Shown piece by piece: positions 36,056 through 64,000 of a stretch of DNA of 64,000 nucleotides. Made by a program: the position numbers and the translations under genes. The stretch's first letter is position 1. Every line of letters begins with the position of its first letter. The notes beneath the pieces were generated by a model. That model saw only the letters and a program-made list of their open reading frames with translations. It was not told the DNA's origin and made no database searches. The DNA is from Hydra vulgaris (taxonomy: Eukaryota; Cnidaria; Hydrozoa; Anthoathecata; Hydridae): NCBI RefSeq assembly GCF_038396675.1, contig NC_088934.1, forward strand, positions 42,442,501-42,506,500, read 5' to 3'.

Positions 36056-37043
36056 ATGACTTCAAGTGCAAAAATGGCTCCCGACAGTCTTGGATTGGAA
36101 CTAAGAAAGAAAATTATTGGCGATTACGTAAGTGGAATGTCACAAAAAAGTATTTGTGATAAATATCGCGTATCAAGACTAGGTTCCAAATATCGTTCTA
36201 CGGGGAAGTTGGCAGCAGATAACAAAGGTGGAAGACCGCGTTCCACCACTTCTAGAGAGGATTCTATGATTGTCAGATCCATCAAGAAGGATCCCTGGAT
36301 ATCATCAGTCGAGATACAAAAGCAATTAGAGCTGCATGTATCGGACCGAACAATCAGACGACGTGCTGTTGAAGTCGGATTGTTTTCTCGACGCCCTGCA
36401 AAGAAACCGCTGATTTCACTAAAAGACCAGAAGAAAAGACTCCTGTTTGCTACATCTCATATTGACTGGAATGTGCAGAAATGGCGAAAAGTTCAACATC
36501 ATTGGGAGCGATGACATTTGCCGTGTACGTCGACCGGCCGGAAAACGCCTCGATTTACGTTACTGCCATAAGACCGTGAAGCATGGTGGAGGCGATGTAT
36601 TGGTCTGGGGGTGTTTTTATGCTAACGGTCTAGGTCCAATACATCGAAACGATGGAATAATGGACCGTTTCATGTATAAAAATATCCTGAAAGATGTTAT
36701 GTTACCTCATGCTGAATGGAATATGCCAATAAAATGGGTTTTTCAGCAAGACAACGATCCGAAACACACTGCAAAAGTAGTCAAGCAGTGGTTTCAAGAC
36801 AACCACCTATCGGTGATGGATTGGCCGCCTCAATCTCCGGATCTCAACCCTATCGAGAACCTGTGGGAGATCGTCAACCGCAGAATTAATCGTGAAGGTG
36901 TTCGCAATAACGATCAACTGTTTGAACAAATCCAAAAAGCCTGGGCAGCGATTCCACAAAGTTTCATTGATCACCTGATCGAATCTATGTCTCGAAGATT
37001 CAAGGCTGTGATCGACAACAAAGGATTCGCCACGAAATATTGA
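36056..37043 (+). pseudogene. Tc1 transposase, disrupted by a small deletion
   Basis: The first frame (36056-36514) has the paired-like HTH region (LRKKIIGDYVSGMSQKSIC), GGRPRST, a second HTH (SVEIQKQLELHVSDRTIRRR) and a basic stretch. The second frame, effectively from about 36490 to the stop at 37043, has FNIIGSDDICRVRRPAGKR, HGGGDVLVWGCF, QQDNDPKHTAKV (second catalytic Asp) and QSPDLNPIENLW (catalytic Glu, 34 residues later, DD34E). At the junction the usual LWSDES segment with the first catalytic Asp is missing and the frame shifts. The product would be inactive. The first HTH also looks shortened at SRLGSKY. Confidence 0.9.
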
Positions 37044-37318
37044 TAGCGAAATACAGCTTGGTCAACATTTTGTCGTGTTGCACTTGTTTTGTCCAGAAGG
37101 AAATCAACTTTTTTTAATACTTTTGATTAATTTATTAATTTTCGTGTACAAATAATGAACTTTGTGATGAATAAAACTTGAAGAACTTTGTCTCTAAACA
37201 GTTACATAGTTATTTCTCTAAATTGAAAAATTGCAGCACTTTTATATAAAGAAACTAAATTAGCATTATTTAGTTGCACTCGTTTTGTCCGATACTGTAT
37301 ATTTATATAACGTTCGAC

Positions 37319-37351
37319 ATTTAGGTGTTCCCAGAAGTCCTAGGGTCTTAT

Positions 37352-37355
<4 letters not shown>
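37319..37355 (-). repeat. SINE 3'-tail fragment, copy 1
   Basis: TTTAGGTGTTCCCAGAAG followed by GGTCTTATCGCA matches the complement of the SINE tail at 38640-38690 and runs straight into (TA)n. Confidence 0.6.

Positions 37356-37356
<1 letters not shown>

Positions 37357-37415
<59 letters not shown>
37357..37415. repeat. (TA)n microsatellite
   Basis: TA tract directly after SINE-tail copy 1. Confidence 0.9.
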
Positions 37416-37419
<4 letters not shown>

Positions 37420-37424
37420 TTTTT

Positions 37425-37455
37425 TTAGGTGTTCCCAGAAGTTCTAGGGTCTTAT

Positions 37456-37459
<4 letters not shown>
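37425..37459 (-). repeat. SINE 3'-tail fragment, copy 2
   Basis: Same sequence as copy 1 with one or two substitutions, about 106 bp downstream, again followed by (TA)n. Confidence 0.6.

Positions 37460-37530
<71 letters not shown>
37459..37530. repeat. (TA)n microsatellite
   Basis: TA tract after SINE-tail copy 2, ending at AGTCGAACGTAG. That sequence is the inverse of the AACGTTCGACAT motif flanking the Tc1 element (35335 and 37310). Confidence 0.9.
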
Positions 37531-37532
<2 letters not shown>

Positions 37533-38406
37533 GAACGTAGTTTTTTTTTTATATATTTTTATATATTTATTTTATTTTACTAAATATATATATTCTTTTT
37601 ACAAATTTATAATCAATTTTATGATAACTTTTTACTTATAAAAAAGAGGTACTCAATAGAAAGGCTAATTCCTTCAAGGTCTGATTTACTTGTAAATGGG
37701 TATTACTGAATTTCCCAAAGATTTCTGAGCGACAGTATGTAAGTATCTGTTTAAATCGAGTTCTTATTTTGATCGGAATTTTGCTACTAAAAAGTCCAAC
37801 AAACGGCCATTTCGGATAAAGTATATTTCGACATAAAACCTAAATAAAGAGAAAAACCAACACAATTTTATAATTTATTGCAAAGAGTTTAAATTGTAGA
37901 AAACTTGCATTAAATTTTTTTTCATAAATATCTAATATTTCGTTAATTCGCGCGTTGCTACCAACCAACAGATTTTACGCAGTAAAAACACCGCTGCTAT
38001 GAACTGTAAATGTATTAAGAAAACTAAACGCCCTTTACAAAACCAGTGTCTAGCTTAAAATAATGTTTTTAAAGCAACATCCCATAACGCCAAATATACA
38101 GAAAATTCCTATATTGGTAAGTAAAGAGTAATTTTATGTAGTTTGCGAGTCTGAGCCTCCTAGCTCAGACTCGCCAACTACATAAAATTTTGGTAGCAAA
38201 AATTAAGGTAGATATAAAAGCGACACTGAGCTTTCTAAGGAATGTAAAAACTTAGAAAGATAGTATTAGGCTAAAAATCATGTGAAGCATAATTCAAAGA
38301 TATCAAAAAATCCCAAGGGTTAAAAATGGGGTAAAAGTTAAAACTGAGGAGCCCTAGATCCATTTAAGCATTTGAGATGCCAGTTACACACAAATACATT
38401 AAATTA
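37531..38406. other. Unassigned sequence with one hairpin
   Basis: A+T-rich. A hairpin at 38132-38189 pairs ATTTTATGTAGTTTGCGAGT with its near-complement around CTCCT. Nothing else recognised. Confidence 0.4.
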
Positions 38407-38520
38407 TAACCAATTTACTCTCGAGTTCCTAACAAAAAATAAAAAATAAAAAAAAAAGGTGGGTGGGGCGTTAACTAATTTTTGGAAAAATTTCCCACCC
38501 ACCCCAGCTTATAAAGTGCA
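38407..38520 (+). mobile_element. Dispersed TIR repeat, short copy C
   Basis: Left end ACTCTCGAGTTCCTAACAAA and right end CCACCCCAGCTTATAAAGTG resemble the ends of copy A (18005-18500). The middle is missing, leaving GGTGGGTGGGGCG facing CCCACCCACCCC as a hairpin. It looks like an internal-deletion derivative. Confidence 0.45.
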
Positions 38521-38528
38521 TGTATGTA

Positions 38529-38700
38529 GCAGCCGTGGCGCAGTGGTTAGAGCGCTTGCCTTATAAGCAGGAGATCCAGGTTCGAAACGAGCTTAAGACA
38601 TATTTTAGCGTAACGGTAAGGAAGGAGGCGTAAACTCTCGCGGTGCTCTGTGATAAGACCGTTAGGTCTTCTTGGGGCACCTAAAATAAAAAAAAATAAA
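38529..38700 (+). mobile_element. tRNA-derived SINE
   Basis: The tRNA-like head has an acceptor-like GCAGCCG, A box TGGCGCAGTGG (38536), an anticodon arm CTTGC-CTTATAA-GCAGG (anticodon TAT, isoleucine-like) and B box GGTTCGAAAC (38579). The T arm and 3' acceptor strand do not pair, so it is not a functional tRNA. A unique body (GGTGCTCTGTGATAAGACCG) and tail (TTGGGGCACCTAAAATAAA) follow, ending in an A-rich run. It depends on another element's reverse transcriptase for mobility. Confidence 0.7.
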
Positions 38701-38705
38701 GATCC

Positions 38706-39232
38706 CCCTTTAATTAACAAAAACCCCCCTTTAATTTAAAAAAAATAAAGACCCCCCTTTAATTTAAAAAATAAAGACCCCCCCCCCCCGTTAATTAACT
38801 TTTACTTATTATCAAAAAAAAAAAAAAAAAAAAATCAATGAAAATTGGCCATAAAAATTAGAAAATAATTATTTCAGTCACTAATAAAAATAAAAATTTT
38901 CAGTGTTAACAGGATATAAAAATCACCGACCAAGTAAACTCGATTTATCGAAAATGAGCTTTTAATTTATTTCTCAGTTAAGTATAAAACTTATATCAAC
39001 ATATTAAATACTATTAAAATTAATATAAAACAGCTGTTAGAAATTACGCATTTGACCGCAAGCCACACTAGATTTAAATAGTTTTATCCGTGTTTTGTAA
39101 AAAATATTAGTTTGGATTTATAAACTGAAATTTTTTATAAAAAATACTTATATTGTAACGTAAAAAACTCCCCCCTCCCCTTTATTAAAATTCCCACCCC
39201 GCCTCTCTCTTTGTTTGAGGACACGTGAGTAA
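38706..39232 (-). mobile_element. Dispersed TIR repeat, copy B
   Basis: On the minus strand it reads ACTCACGTGTCCTCAAACAA, GCGGGGTGGGAATTTTA, GTGTGGCTTGCGGTCAAATG, CAGCTGTTTTA and TTAGTGACTGA, colinear with copy A. Its distal end has expanded into three or four AAATAAAGACCCCCCTTTAA units (38700-38800) adjoining the SINE. Confidence 0.6.
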
Positions 39233-39541
39233 TTAAAACTTAAAACAAAAGTATGCTCATGTTAAATTAAACTCTCTTTCCTTTAAAACTAACTGCAGAG
39301 TTGCTTTTAAAGCTTTGTATACTCTTCTACACGTTTAAATCTAGTCAATGTAAGCTTAAATTAAGAATAGTCTTCATACTGTTCAGCAAACTGTCTAGGG
39401 TAGAGAAAAAAGAGTTTTTTAATACATCTTTACATCTCAGTTTTCTTAACTAAAACCTATAGTTCAGTGTATGAAAGATTTTAAAGTAGTAAAAGTTTCT
39501 TGTTTTTGTCTAACTACTGTCTGTGTATAAGTTATTATTTG
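39233..39541. other. Unassigned intergenic sequence
   Basis: A+T-rich, no recognisable gene or repeat. Confidence 0.4.
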
Positions 39542-39614
<73 letters not shown>

Positions 39615-39636
39615 TATGTATATATATATATAAATA

Positions 39637-39678
<42 letters not shown>
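39542..39678. repeat. (TA)n microsatellite with (CA)n end
   Basis: TA tract with AAATATATGTA-type interruptions, ending in ACACACACACACA. Confidence 0.9.
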
Positions 39679-39681
<3 letters not shown>

Positions 39682-39716
39682 ACACACACACATAGTGGTG
39701 GACAATAATAGTAGTT

Positions 39717-39889
39717 AGGGCCGTCGCGAAGAGATTTTAAAGGAGGAGGAAGGGGAGGTCGAAAAAAAGGCCAAATTTTCCATCTAAATTTTTGTAGGGA
39801 GGTCAGACAATTTCCTACGCCCCCCTGAACGGCCCTCAAAATAAACGAATACTACGCCCCCCTGAAGTGTGCTCAAAATAAACGAATCA
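39717..39889. repeat. Small AGGGCCGT-ended element and tandem duplication
   Basis: AGGGCCGT at 39717 and ACGGCCCT ending at 39836 form short inverted ends around a purine-rich core. The right part (CTACGCCCCCCTGAA ... CTCAAAATAAACGAAT) is then repeated once, ending about 39889. Confidence 0.5.
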
Positions 39890-40164
39890 ACAAAATTTTT
39901 TTTGTTTAACAATTACTGTATGTCCAAATCTAATAATGAACCCTACGCCATTGTAAAAAGAATCTCAAATATTAAATAATCAGGTTTTACAGTTTTTATA
40001 GTGTCTTAGGATTTTTTAGGAAGATTTAAATAGTCTTCTTTCGTATACCCTGCATTCACCTGACCCAAATAAAACAATTTTGTTTTAATCGGACCACAAA
40101 ATATTCGAGGTTTTTGAAGCAGGCCAATCTTCGTTTAAAATGCTTTCTTGCTACATGCTTTTTT

Positions 40165-40392
40165 TTAAAAAAAAAGGAAACTTTGCTCGCCAGCAAATAA
40201 TTTGCTTTCTAATAACCGCCAACGCAATGGTTTAGAAAAAACTCTTGAATTTAAATCATCTTTAATCTGACGGGAAAACAAAAAAAGGTCAGAAAAAGCA
40301 GCACGTTTGATTAATCGGTCTGTATGTTCAGTTGTTTTTTTCCGGCGCTTTGTTTCATTAACATTTTTCCATTTCAATGCATTTCTAATCAT
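40165..40392 (-). pseudogene. Tc1 transposase fragment
   Basis: 75 codons with EHTDRLIKRAAFSDLFLFS, RQIKDDLNSR and KPLRWRLLESKLFA, typical of the second HTH of Tc1-like transposases. Degenerate frames downstream (about 40060-40160) suggest the start of the catalytic domain. Inactive. Confidence 0.6.
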
Positions 40393-40679
40393 TATAGGAA
40401 AACAATCTAATGCTTCCTGAATAAATTCATTTATTACTTTTTTATTTTACAACCAGAAAAAAGAAAACTGGTTGTAAAAATAAAAAATTTGCTTCTCACG
40501 GCCCATAATTTCTATTTAACCAAATAAATTTTTTTAATATCTAAGGACATTTGATTGAATGAACACCAATATTATTCATACCTTTGATAAAAGTAAATAA
40601 AGTCCAATAAACAAAAAGCTAATACAAATAAAACAACAGCAGACGACAAATATGCTATTTTAACAAAGCAGATCTAAGT

Positions 40680-41035
40680 ATAAAATTAGGGATTCTCACA
40701 GTCCACATAAATATACGTAGCTTAAAAAGAATTTTGAAAACTTATTAAATTTTATTAGTGAAGCGGAAAGTTCTTTTAATTTAATTCGTTTAACTGAAAC
40801 CTGGTGTTTTCAAGCAGATTTTAAAAATAACTCAAACCTCTATCTCCCTGGTTTTGATCCAGTAATTTTAGAACGAAGTACTAATAAGCGAGGAGGAGGA
40901 GTTTTATTTTTTGTTAAAAATCAATGTTTTAGTTTTCCTATTCAACATTTTTACCACAATTATGTAAACAATTATTAATTTATTTTTAAGATTAAACATG
41001 ATTATTATAACCAATTATTTTGCTTAACACTACTA
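40680..41035 (+). pseudogene. LINE endonuclease fragment
   Basis: Reads VHINIRSLKKNFENLLNF, IRLTETWCFQADFKNNSNLY and ERSTNKRGGGVLFFV, colinear with the endonuclease of the LINE at 29676. It ends at the Tc1 right terminus. Confidence 0.7.
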
Positions 41036-41116
41036 TTATTTTGTCCAAAACTGTATGCATATACACACACACTCACACTTACTTACACACAGAATAATTA
41101 AAATGTATACGAAAAC

Positions 41117-51643
<10,527 letters not shown>

Positions 51644-53433
51644 CTATATATAACCTTATATGGACATATTGAACTTTATAAAATACAGAAAATATCATTA
51701 GATATGATGAATCTACTATTATTTTTCAATTGTAATAATAATTCAAATGTAATGTTTTGATTATAATTTTACATAGATTAACAAATTTTAACTTTTTCTG
51801 GCCCTGGAAAATTTGCATTTACTTGGTTTTTTATCTATGTTAGCATAGGTCTATATGTAGGAAATCTATATGTAGGCTCTACATGTAGGAAATGCTTTGT
51901 GGCCTTGGCATTAATATTTTAAATATGAATATTTCAACATTATACTATATGCTTTATTAAGGGATGCATATAACTGGTGCAAGCCAATAACACTAAGTAA
52001 CATAAATTAAAGTAGAAGATAAAATAAAGATAAATTCCTGCCAATGACATCATTTAACAATTATTTTGAGTTTTTCAAGTTATTTTCTGCTTTCATGAGT
52101 ATTTAAAGTTTAAGAAAAATTTGTTATACTTAGATAATATAATGTATAATCATTATTTATAATATTCACCCATTGGGCACAGGATGTAATAAAGAAGTCT
52201 TTTGAACATCTTTTGAACGTTCTTTATTATATTTTCTACTTTAATTTAAGACTTAGATAATTTATAACTAAATATATTCTGATGAGTAAGGGGGATACTC
52301 TTAGTGAAACACACATGGACCGACTGTACAACTACACATATATCCTGATGACTTTTATTGAGAGTAAGGAGTACTCTCATAAAATGCACATGAACCGACT
52401 GGTAAAATGGTTGAGGCAAAGTGCAGCCAGTATTATAATAAAATACATTCGTTAAGCCCTGACAAATACTTTAGTTACATAAACTGACACATAGGGACAA
52501 ATGCTGTGAAGTGTACACACATAAAGTTGACAAGTTCTGGTTGTAGCAAAGCATATTATCTAATATAAAGGACAATAATCATATAAACTTTAAAAAAAAA
52601 AAAAGTCAAGTAAGGTTAGATGGTATAGACTATTTTACATTAACTGCTGATGTTTACTGGAATAAATTTCAAATGCAATTTAACAGTTATCATTTAAAAA
52701 TATTTAAACTGGTAAAGTAAAAGAAGAATAAACTGGTGATAAAGAAATTTGAAATCTTAACTGAGGGTACCACTTTGATGTTTTTTAAACTCATTTAAAC
52801 TATATTTATAATGGAGAAAGCATTAATTGCAGCAAAACTTTTAATTTGTTTTAGTTTAACAAGAAAGTATATTTAAAAAACAAATAAAGATTATCAAAAA
52901 AAAAAAAAAAAAACTTTTATTTCATTCAGAAAATCAAATTTATACTTATGAAATACAGAACTTTTGAAAATCTTAGACTAACAAAAATTTATCCAATAGT
53001 TAAAAATTTATCTAATAGTTAAAAATTTCCATCTGACTCATAAACATGATAAGCCGCAAAAAATTACAAGAAGTCTATACTCCATAAAAATTATGGTGAT
53101 TGCATAACTACAAATTCTTCTTCAAATATTACTGTTAAAGTTACATATATATACATATACACATGTATGTATATATATATACACATAAGTTCACATATAT
53201 GTCTTCTTTGAAAATGCTTAAATTTACAATTTGTTTATGCTGAGCATCGAAATGCTAGAAAAAGACTACATAACGTAAACAATATCCTTAACAGTACAAA
53301 GCAGAGTGCCTGTTTTTTTGTAAATTGTTTTTTTTTACTTTAAAAAAATTTGCTATTCTTGAATAAGTAAACACCATTGTCTGTTTTAAATTGAATAGCT
53401 GAGCACCATTGTTCGAATTTGAATGATAGTTTT
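51644..53433. other. Intergenic region between the DIPK1-like and dsRBD genes
   Basis: Both genes are on the minus strand, so this should hold the 3' UTR of the dsRBD gene (a complement of AATAAA near 52916) and the promoter of the DIPK1-like gene. The latter has no clear TATA box. No coding potential. Confidence 0.45.
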
Positions 53434-61211
<7,778 letters not shown>

Positions 61212-63428
61212 CTGGAAAAAATAAAAATAAAGCAATGAAAAAAAGAAACCATTATAAAATCAATAATCATTTATATAACACACTGTTTACAGCCATTATT
61301 TGTTTTTTGCTGTTTATATTTATGCATGCATTTAAAGATCGTTTTTTTGTTATCAATAATAAAATGGCAGTCACAAGTTTAGGCTGTGTGATTTTGAAAA
61401 ATTATATATAAACATAAAAAATAGTGTTCAATATAATTTTTTTTTAAATGCTTAAGAAAATAAATGCTAACTTCTTATAGGAACACTGTGGAAAAACAGT
61501 TACTGCACGAAGGTTCAACTCTGAAAGAAAATAAACCTTTTTGTGAAGTGGAACTTTTAGAATAAAGAGCATTAGTAAATTCATCTTTATTTGATGAATT
61601 TACTAATGCTTACCAATTTTCAGGGTGAATTCTAAATAAATCAAAAGAACACCAAGTTGAGCATTTTGTTTATTGTTGTTGTTGCTATTTTTAAAAAAAC
61701 ATCATGCTTTTGCGTTTTTTTTACTGTTGAGATCACATGATATACTATTTAAAATATGATTTGTTTTTTTGCTCATAACTATTTACAAAAAGTCAAAATG
61801 AATCATGCAGCGAATCATGAATCAATGCAGCGAATTGATTAATCAGCAAAATTAGTAGAAATGTTTTATCTTGCCTATTGACAAATAAATTTGCTTTGTG
61901 CAAATATTTCATCTTGTGGAAAACAGCCTTAACATACACTTAACATTATTTGTGTATACTCATAGTTTTTTATACTCACATTATACATGTGTTCATTCAC
62001 TTGTAACATTTACTTTTATTGTGTTTTTTTGTGAATGAATTAAGATAATTTTGATTGGTTAATTTACTTAACTGGTTAATTTAAATTATTATTTTTAAGG
62101 TTTCAAGCAGTTCAAAAAAAAAAGAAAAAGATTTTAAATATAAAAAATGTTTAGAAATACGGAATAAACAAAATAGAAATATAACTATATGTACTATTTT
62201 TAACATATCTATGTAACAGCTGCATGAATGAGAAGTTCCATCGATTTTTCTGGGACTCCAAAGCAAAACAAAAAAGACTCTGGGACTCCAAAGCAATAAT
62301 GATAAACTCCTTAAACCTCAGAATTTTTTTATCTATTATTTTAACATAAATATTTTGTTCCTATTATCTGGAAATTTTTTTAGATAAGAAATTCTGGATA
62401 GGTGATAGGACACTCAAACAAATGTAAAAGATATTTTTTCCTGGAGAATATGAGAATTAATGAAAATAATAACCCTAAAAAAAATTGCTAATTTATGCAC
62501 ATAATTACCAAGCAGGGGGGTAAAAAAATTAATTTTGTTATTTTTTGAAATGATTTAATTTAACACTTCAGAAAAACATAAATATTCCTATAAAATATCA
62601 AGTTTTAATTTTTTTTCCTGTTAAAGGGTACTACCACCTTAAAGTTTTTTGTTAAAAACATTTTATTGAGCCTGGATTATTTTGTAGCAGGATTTGCATT
62701 TTAAAACTTATGTATAAAACCTATGTATAAAAACTTATGTATAAAAACTTATGTATAAAAACTTATGTATAAAAACTTATGTATAAAACTTATGTATAAA
62801 ACTTGCATTACTAATAAACCATAATAAGATGCCACACAGTTACTAAAGTATTTTCTATAACATTTAGTTTTTTATTATCAAAGTTAACTCAAGAAAAGTT
62901 TTAAGAATTTCATAATTATTTTTAAAACTTTCAATAAATATAAATTTCGAATAAAAATAAATTTTCAGTTTTCAAACAAAAGTTAATTGTGCAATAAATT
63001 CACACGAAATGATTAAACAATTTTTTTATATCAAAAAATCAAAATATCAAAAGTTTTGATAAAAGTTTTCACAAATTTTGAATAAAAATTGTCATTTATT
63101 TTTCAAACTTTTAAAAAGTGTTTTTAGTATCGAGAGGGTTAAAAAAAAAATGAAAATTTATACAAGAAAGTGACCTTTTTAACTGTTGTAGCCCTAATTG
63201 CCTAGATGGGGACAACTACAATAAGGTTAAAAAAAAAAAATTCCAAATGTTAATTCATACAATTGTTAAACTCAAAAAGGTAACATCCAATATTCTAGAT
63301 GATGTTTTTTCATTAAAAATATAACCTTAACTTACAGATTAAATTATCATGTATTTAATGTTTCTTTTCTTATCTTTATTATTCTTTTGTAATTTTACTA
63401 GTAAATTGGTAGTAAAATTATACAGAAG
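61212..63428. other. Unassigned region upstream of dsRBD exon
   Basis: A+T-rich. Contains a hairpin at 61573-61609 (ATTAGTAAATTCATC arms), a duplicated CTGGGACTCCAAAGCAA at 62250-62295 and the AACTTATGTAT repeat. No exon of the dsRBD gene could be supported here. Confidence 0.4.
62701..62808. repeat. AAAAACTTATGTAT tandem repeat, about 8 copies
   Basis: Units of 13-15 bp; variation is mainly in the length of the A-run. Confidence 0.85.
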
Positions 63429-63429
63429 A

Positions 63430-63579
63430 AAATTCAAGTACAAAATTACAGAAGATAAGAAAATTCAAGTACACAATGAAAATTCAAGTACAAAATTACA
63501 GAAGATAAGAAAATTCAAGTACACAATGAAAACTCAAGTACAAAATTACAGAAGATAAGAAAATTCAAGTACACAATGA
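63430..63579. repeat. 50-bp tandem repeat, three copies
   Basis: AATTCAAGTACAAAATTACA starts at 63431, 63481 and 63531 (one substitution in the last), each with AGATAAG and AATTCAAGTACACAATGA. Confidence 0.9.
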
Positions 63580-63589
63580 TCTGGGATAT

Positions 63590-63760
63590 TATTATCGACA
63601 CAGTTCCATGATTGCTGATGATGCAACTATACATTCCAGCCTCAAAACATCAATTTTTAATAGTTTAGAATGAGGAGCTAATTTTAAATAGTCTCTCCTT
63701 TGAGATGACCATCAGATCGAGGCTTGCTGATTGTGAAGTTAAATTGCAATAATAGCTCTA
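63590..63760 (+). pseudogene. Possible LINE RT scrap
   Basis: Reads SMIADDATIHSSLKTSIFNS, which resembles the FADD/YADD block of non-LTR reverse transcriptases, followed by degenerate codons. The only block present; low certainty. Confidence 0.35.
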
Positions 63761-64000
63761 ATAAAATAAGTTACTTTTAGCCAACCATTGGCTATCTATT
63801 CATCAATTTGACAAATCAAAATATCAATTCAACAATAATCCTAATTTTCCTCTTTATAATTGACTTTACCTACTACTTGATGTTTACTTTGGGTTGATGT
63901 AAAAAAAAAACTGCTTTAAAAATAGAAAAGCAGGTTTTTACAGCAAAAATTTAATTCTTGTCATTATAATTGACACATCACTTTCATTATTATTCTTATC

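Larger units (their letters stand above)
35356..37297 (+). mobile_element. Tc1-like transposon with IR/DR ends (about 1.94 kb)
   Basis: Ends begin CAGTATTGGACAAAACA (left) and, inverted, CAGTATCGGACAAAACG (right), flanked by TA. A second, inner copy of GGACAAAACAAGTGCAAC lies at 35552 and, inverted, at 37077-37094. This is the inverted-repeat/direct-repeat layout known from Sleeping Beauty, Minos and related Tc1 elements. Between them lie a promoter-like region and a transposase. The element is richer in G+C than its surroundings and relatively intact, suggesting a younger arrival. Confidence 0.9.
39695..41053 (-). mobile_element. Tc1-like element carrying nested debris
   Basis: Left end GTGGTGGACAATAATAGTAG and right complement CAGTTTTGGACAAAATAATA are inverted copies, each next to TA. 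Inside are a minus-strand transposase fragment (40165-40392), a small TIR element at 39717 and a plus-strand LINE fragment. The right end lies only 64 bp from exon 3 of the DIPK1-like gene. Confidence 0.6.

Noticed and set aside
38529-38600. Functional tRNA-Ile (TAT)
   Set aside because: The T arm and 3' acceptor strand do not pair and an SINE-like body follows, so it is called a tRNA-derived SINE.
63430-63579. Coding repeat protein in the three-copy 50-bp repeat
   Set aside because: The period is not a multiple of three, so the frame changes with each copy.

Overview
This window is eukaryotic and very A+T-rich. It has spliced genes with long introns, many (TA)n microsatellites, and a dense mix of decayed DNA transposons and non-LTR retrotransposons. 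The combination (A+T-rich DNA, Tc1/mariner, hAT, piggyBac, CR1/L2-like LINEs, tRNA-derived SINE) fits a cnidarian such as Hydra. That is an inference from composition and repeat content; no species marker was found.

Three host genes can be assembled exon by exon because splice sites and phases agree. (1) Plus strand, 1-24339: 14 exons encoding about 828 residues, incomplete at the 5' end. It is a low-complexity, probably nuclear protein with a basic GRPKKK segment and a C-terminal coiled coil, tentatively like GSE1, a subunit of LSD1/CoREST-type corepressors. (2) Minus strand, 51643 down to 41117: three exons of a DIPK1/FAM69-family divergent kinase-like type II ER membrane protein, with a 9-kb intron packed with transposons, a probable frameshift in exon 3, and a last exon that was not found. 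(3) Minus strand, 61211 down to 53434: four exons carrying three double-stranded-RNA-binding domains, all joined by phase-1 introns, incomplete at the 5' end.

Layout: 1-24339 gene 1, whose introns hold a 34-bp minisatellite, an 11-bp phased GACGTC array, a LINE fragment next to a Tc1 element, a mariner-like element and several foldbacks. 24340-28790: 3' UTR, a TIR element with a six-times-repeated motif, and a hAT fragment. 28791-32640: a decayed LINE with an L1-type ORF1 and an EN/RT ORF2, carrying a nested MITE. 32929-34383: a piggyBac remnant. 35356-37297: a Tc1 element with an IR/DR layout and what looks like a heat-shock promoter. 37319-39232: SINE pieces and a dispersed TIR repeat. 39695-41053: another Tc1 element containing LINE debris. 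41117-51643: gene 2, with a THAP fragment and a hAT transposase in its intron. 51644-61211: gene 3, with a mariner pseudogene and a near-perfect 200-bp hairpin in its last intron. 61212-64000: mostly unassigned, with two tandem repeats and a possible RT scrap.

The observations most worth a second look are the heat-shock-element cluster plus TATA box in the Tc1 element, the long hairpin inside an intron of a dsRNA-binding-protein gene, the GACGTC array at exactly 11-bp spacing, and the paired in-frame splice donors of gene 1.
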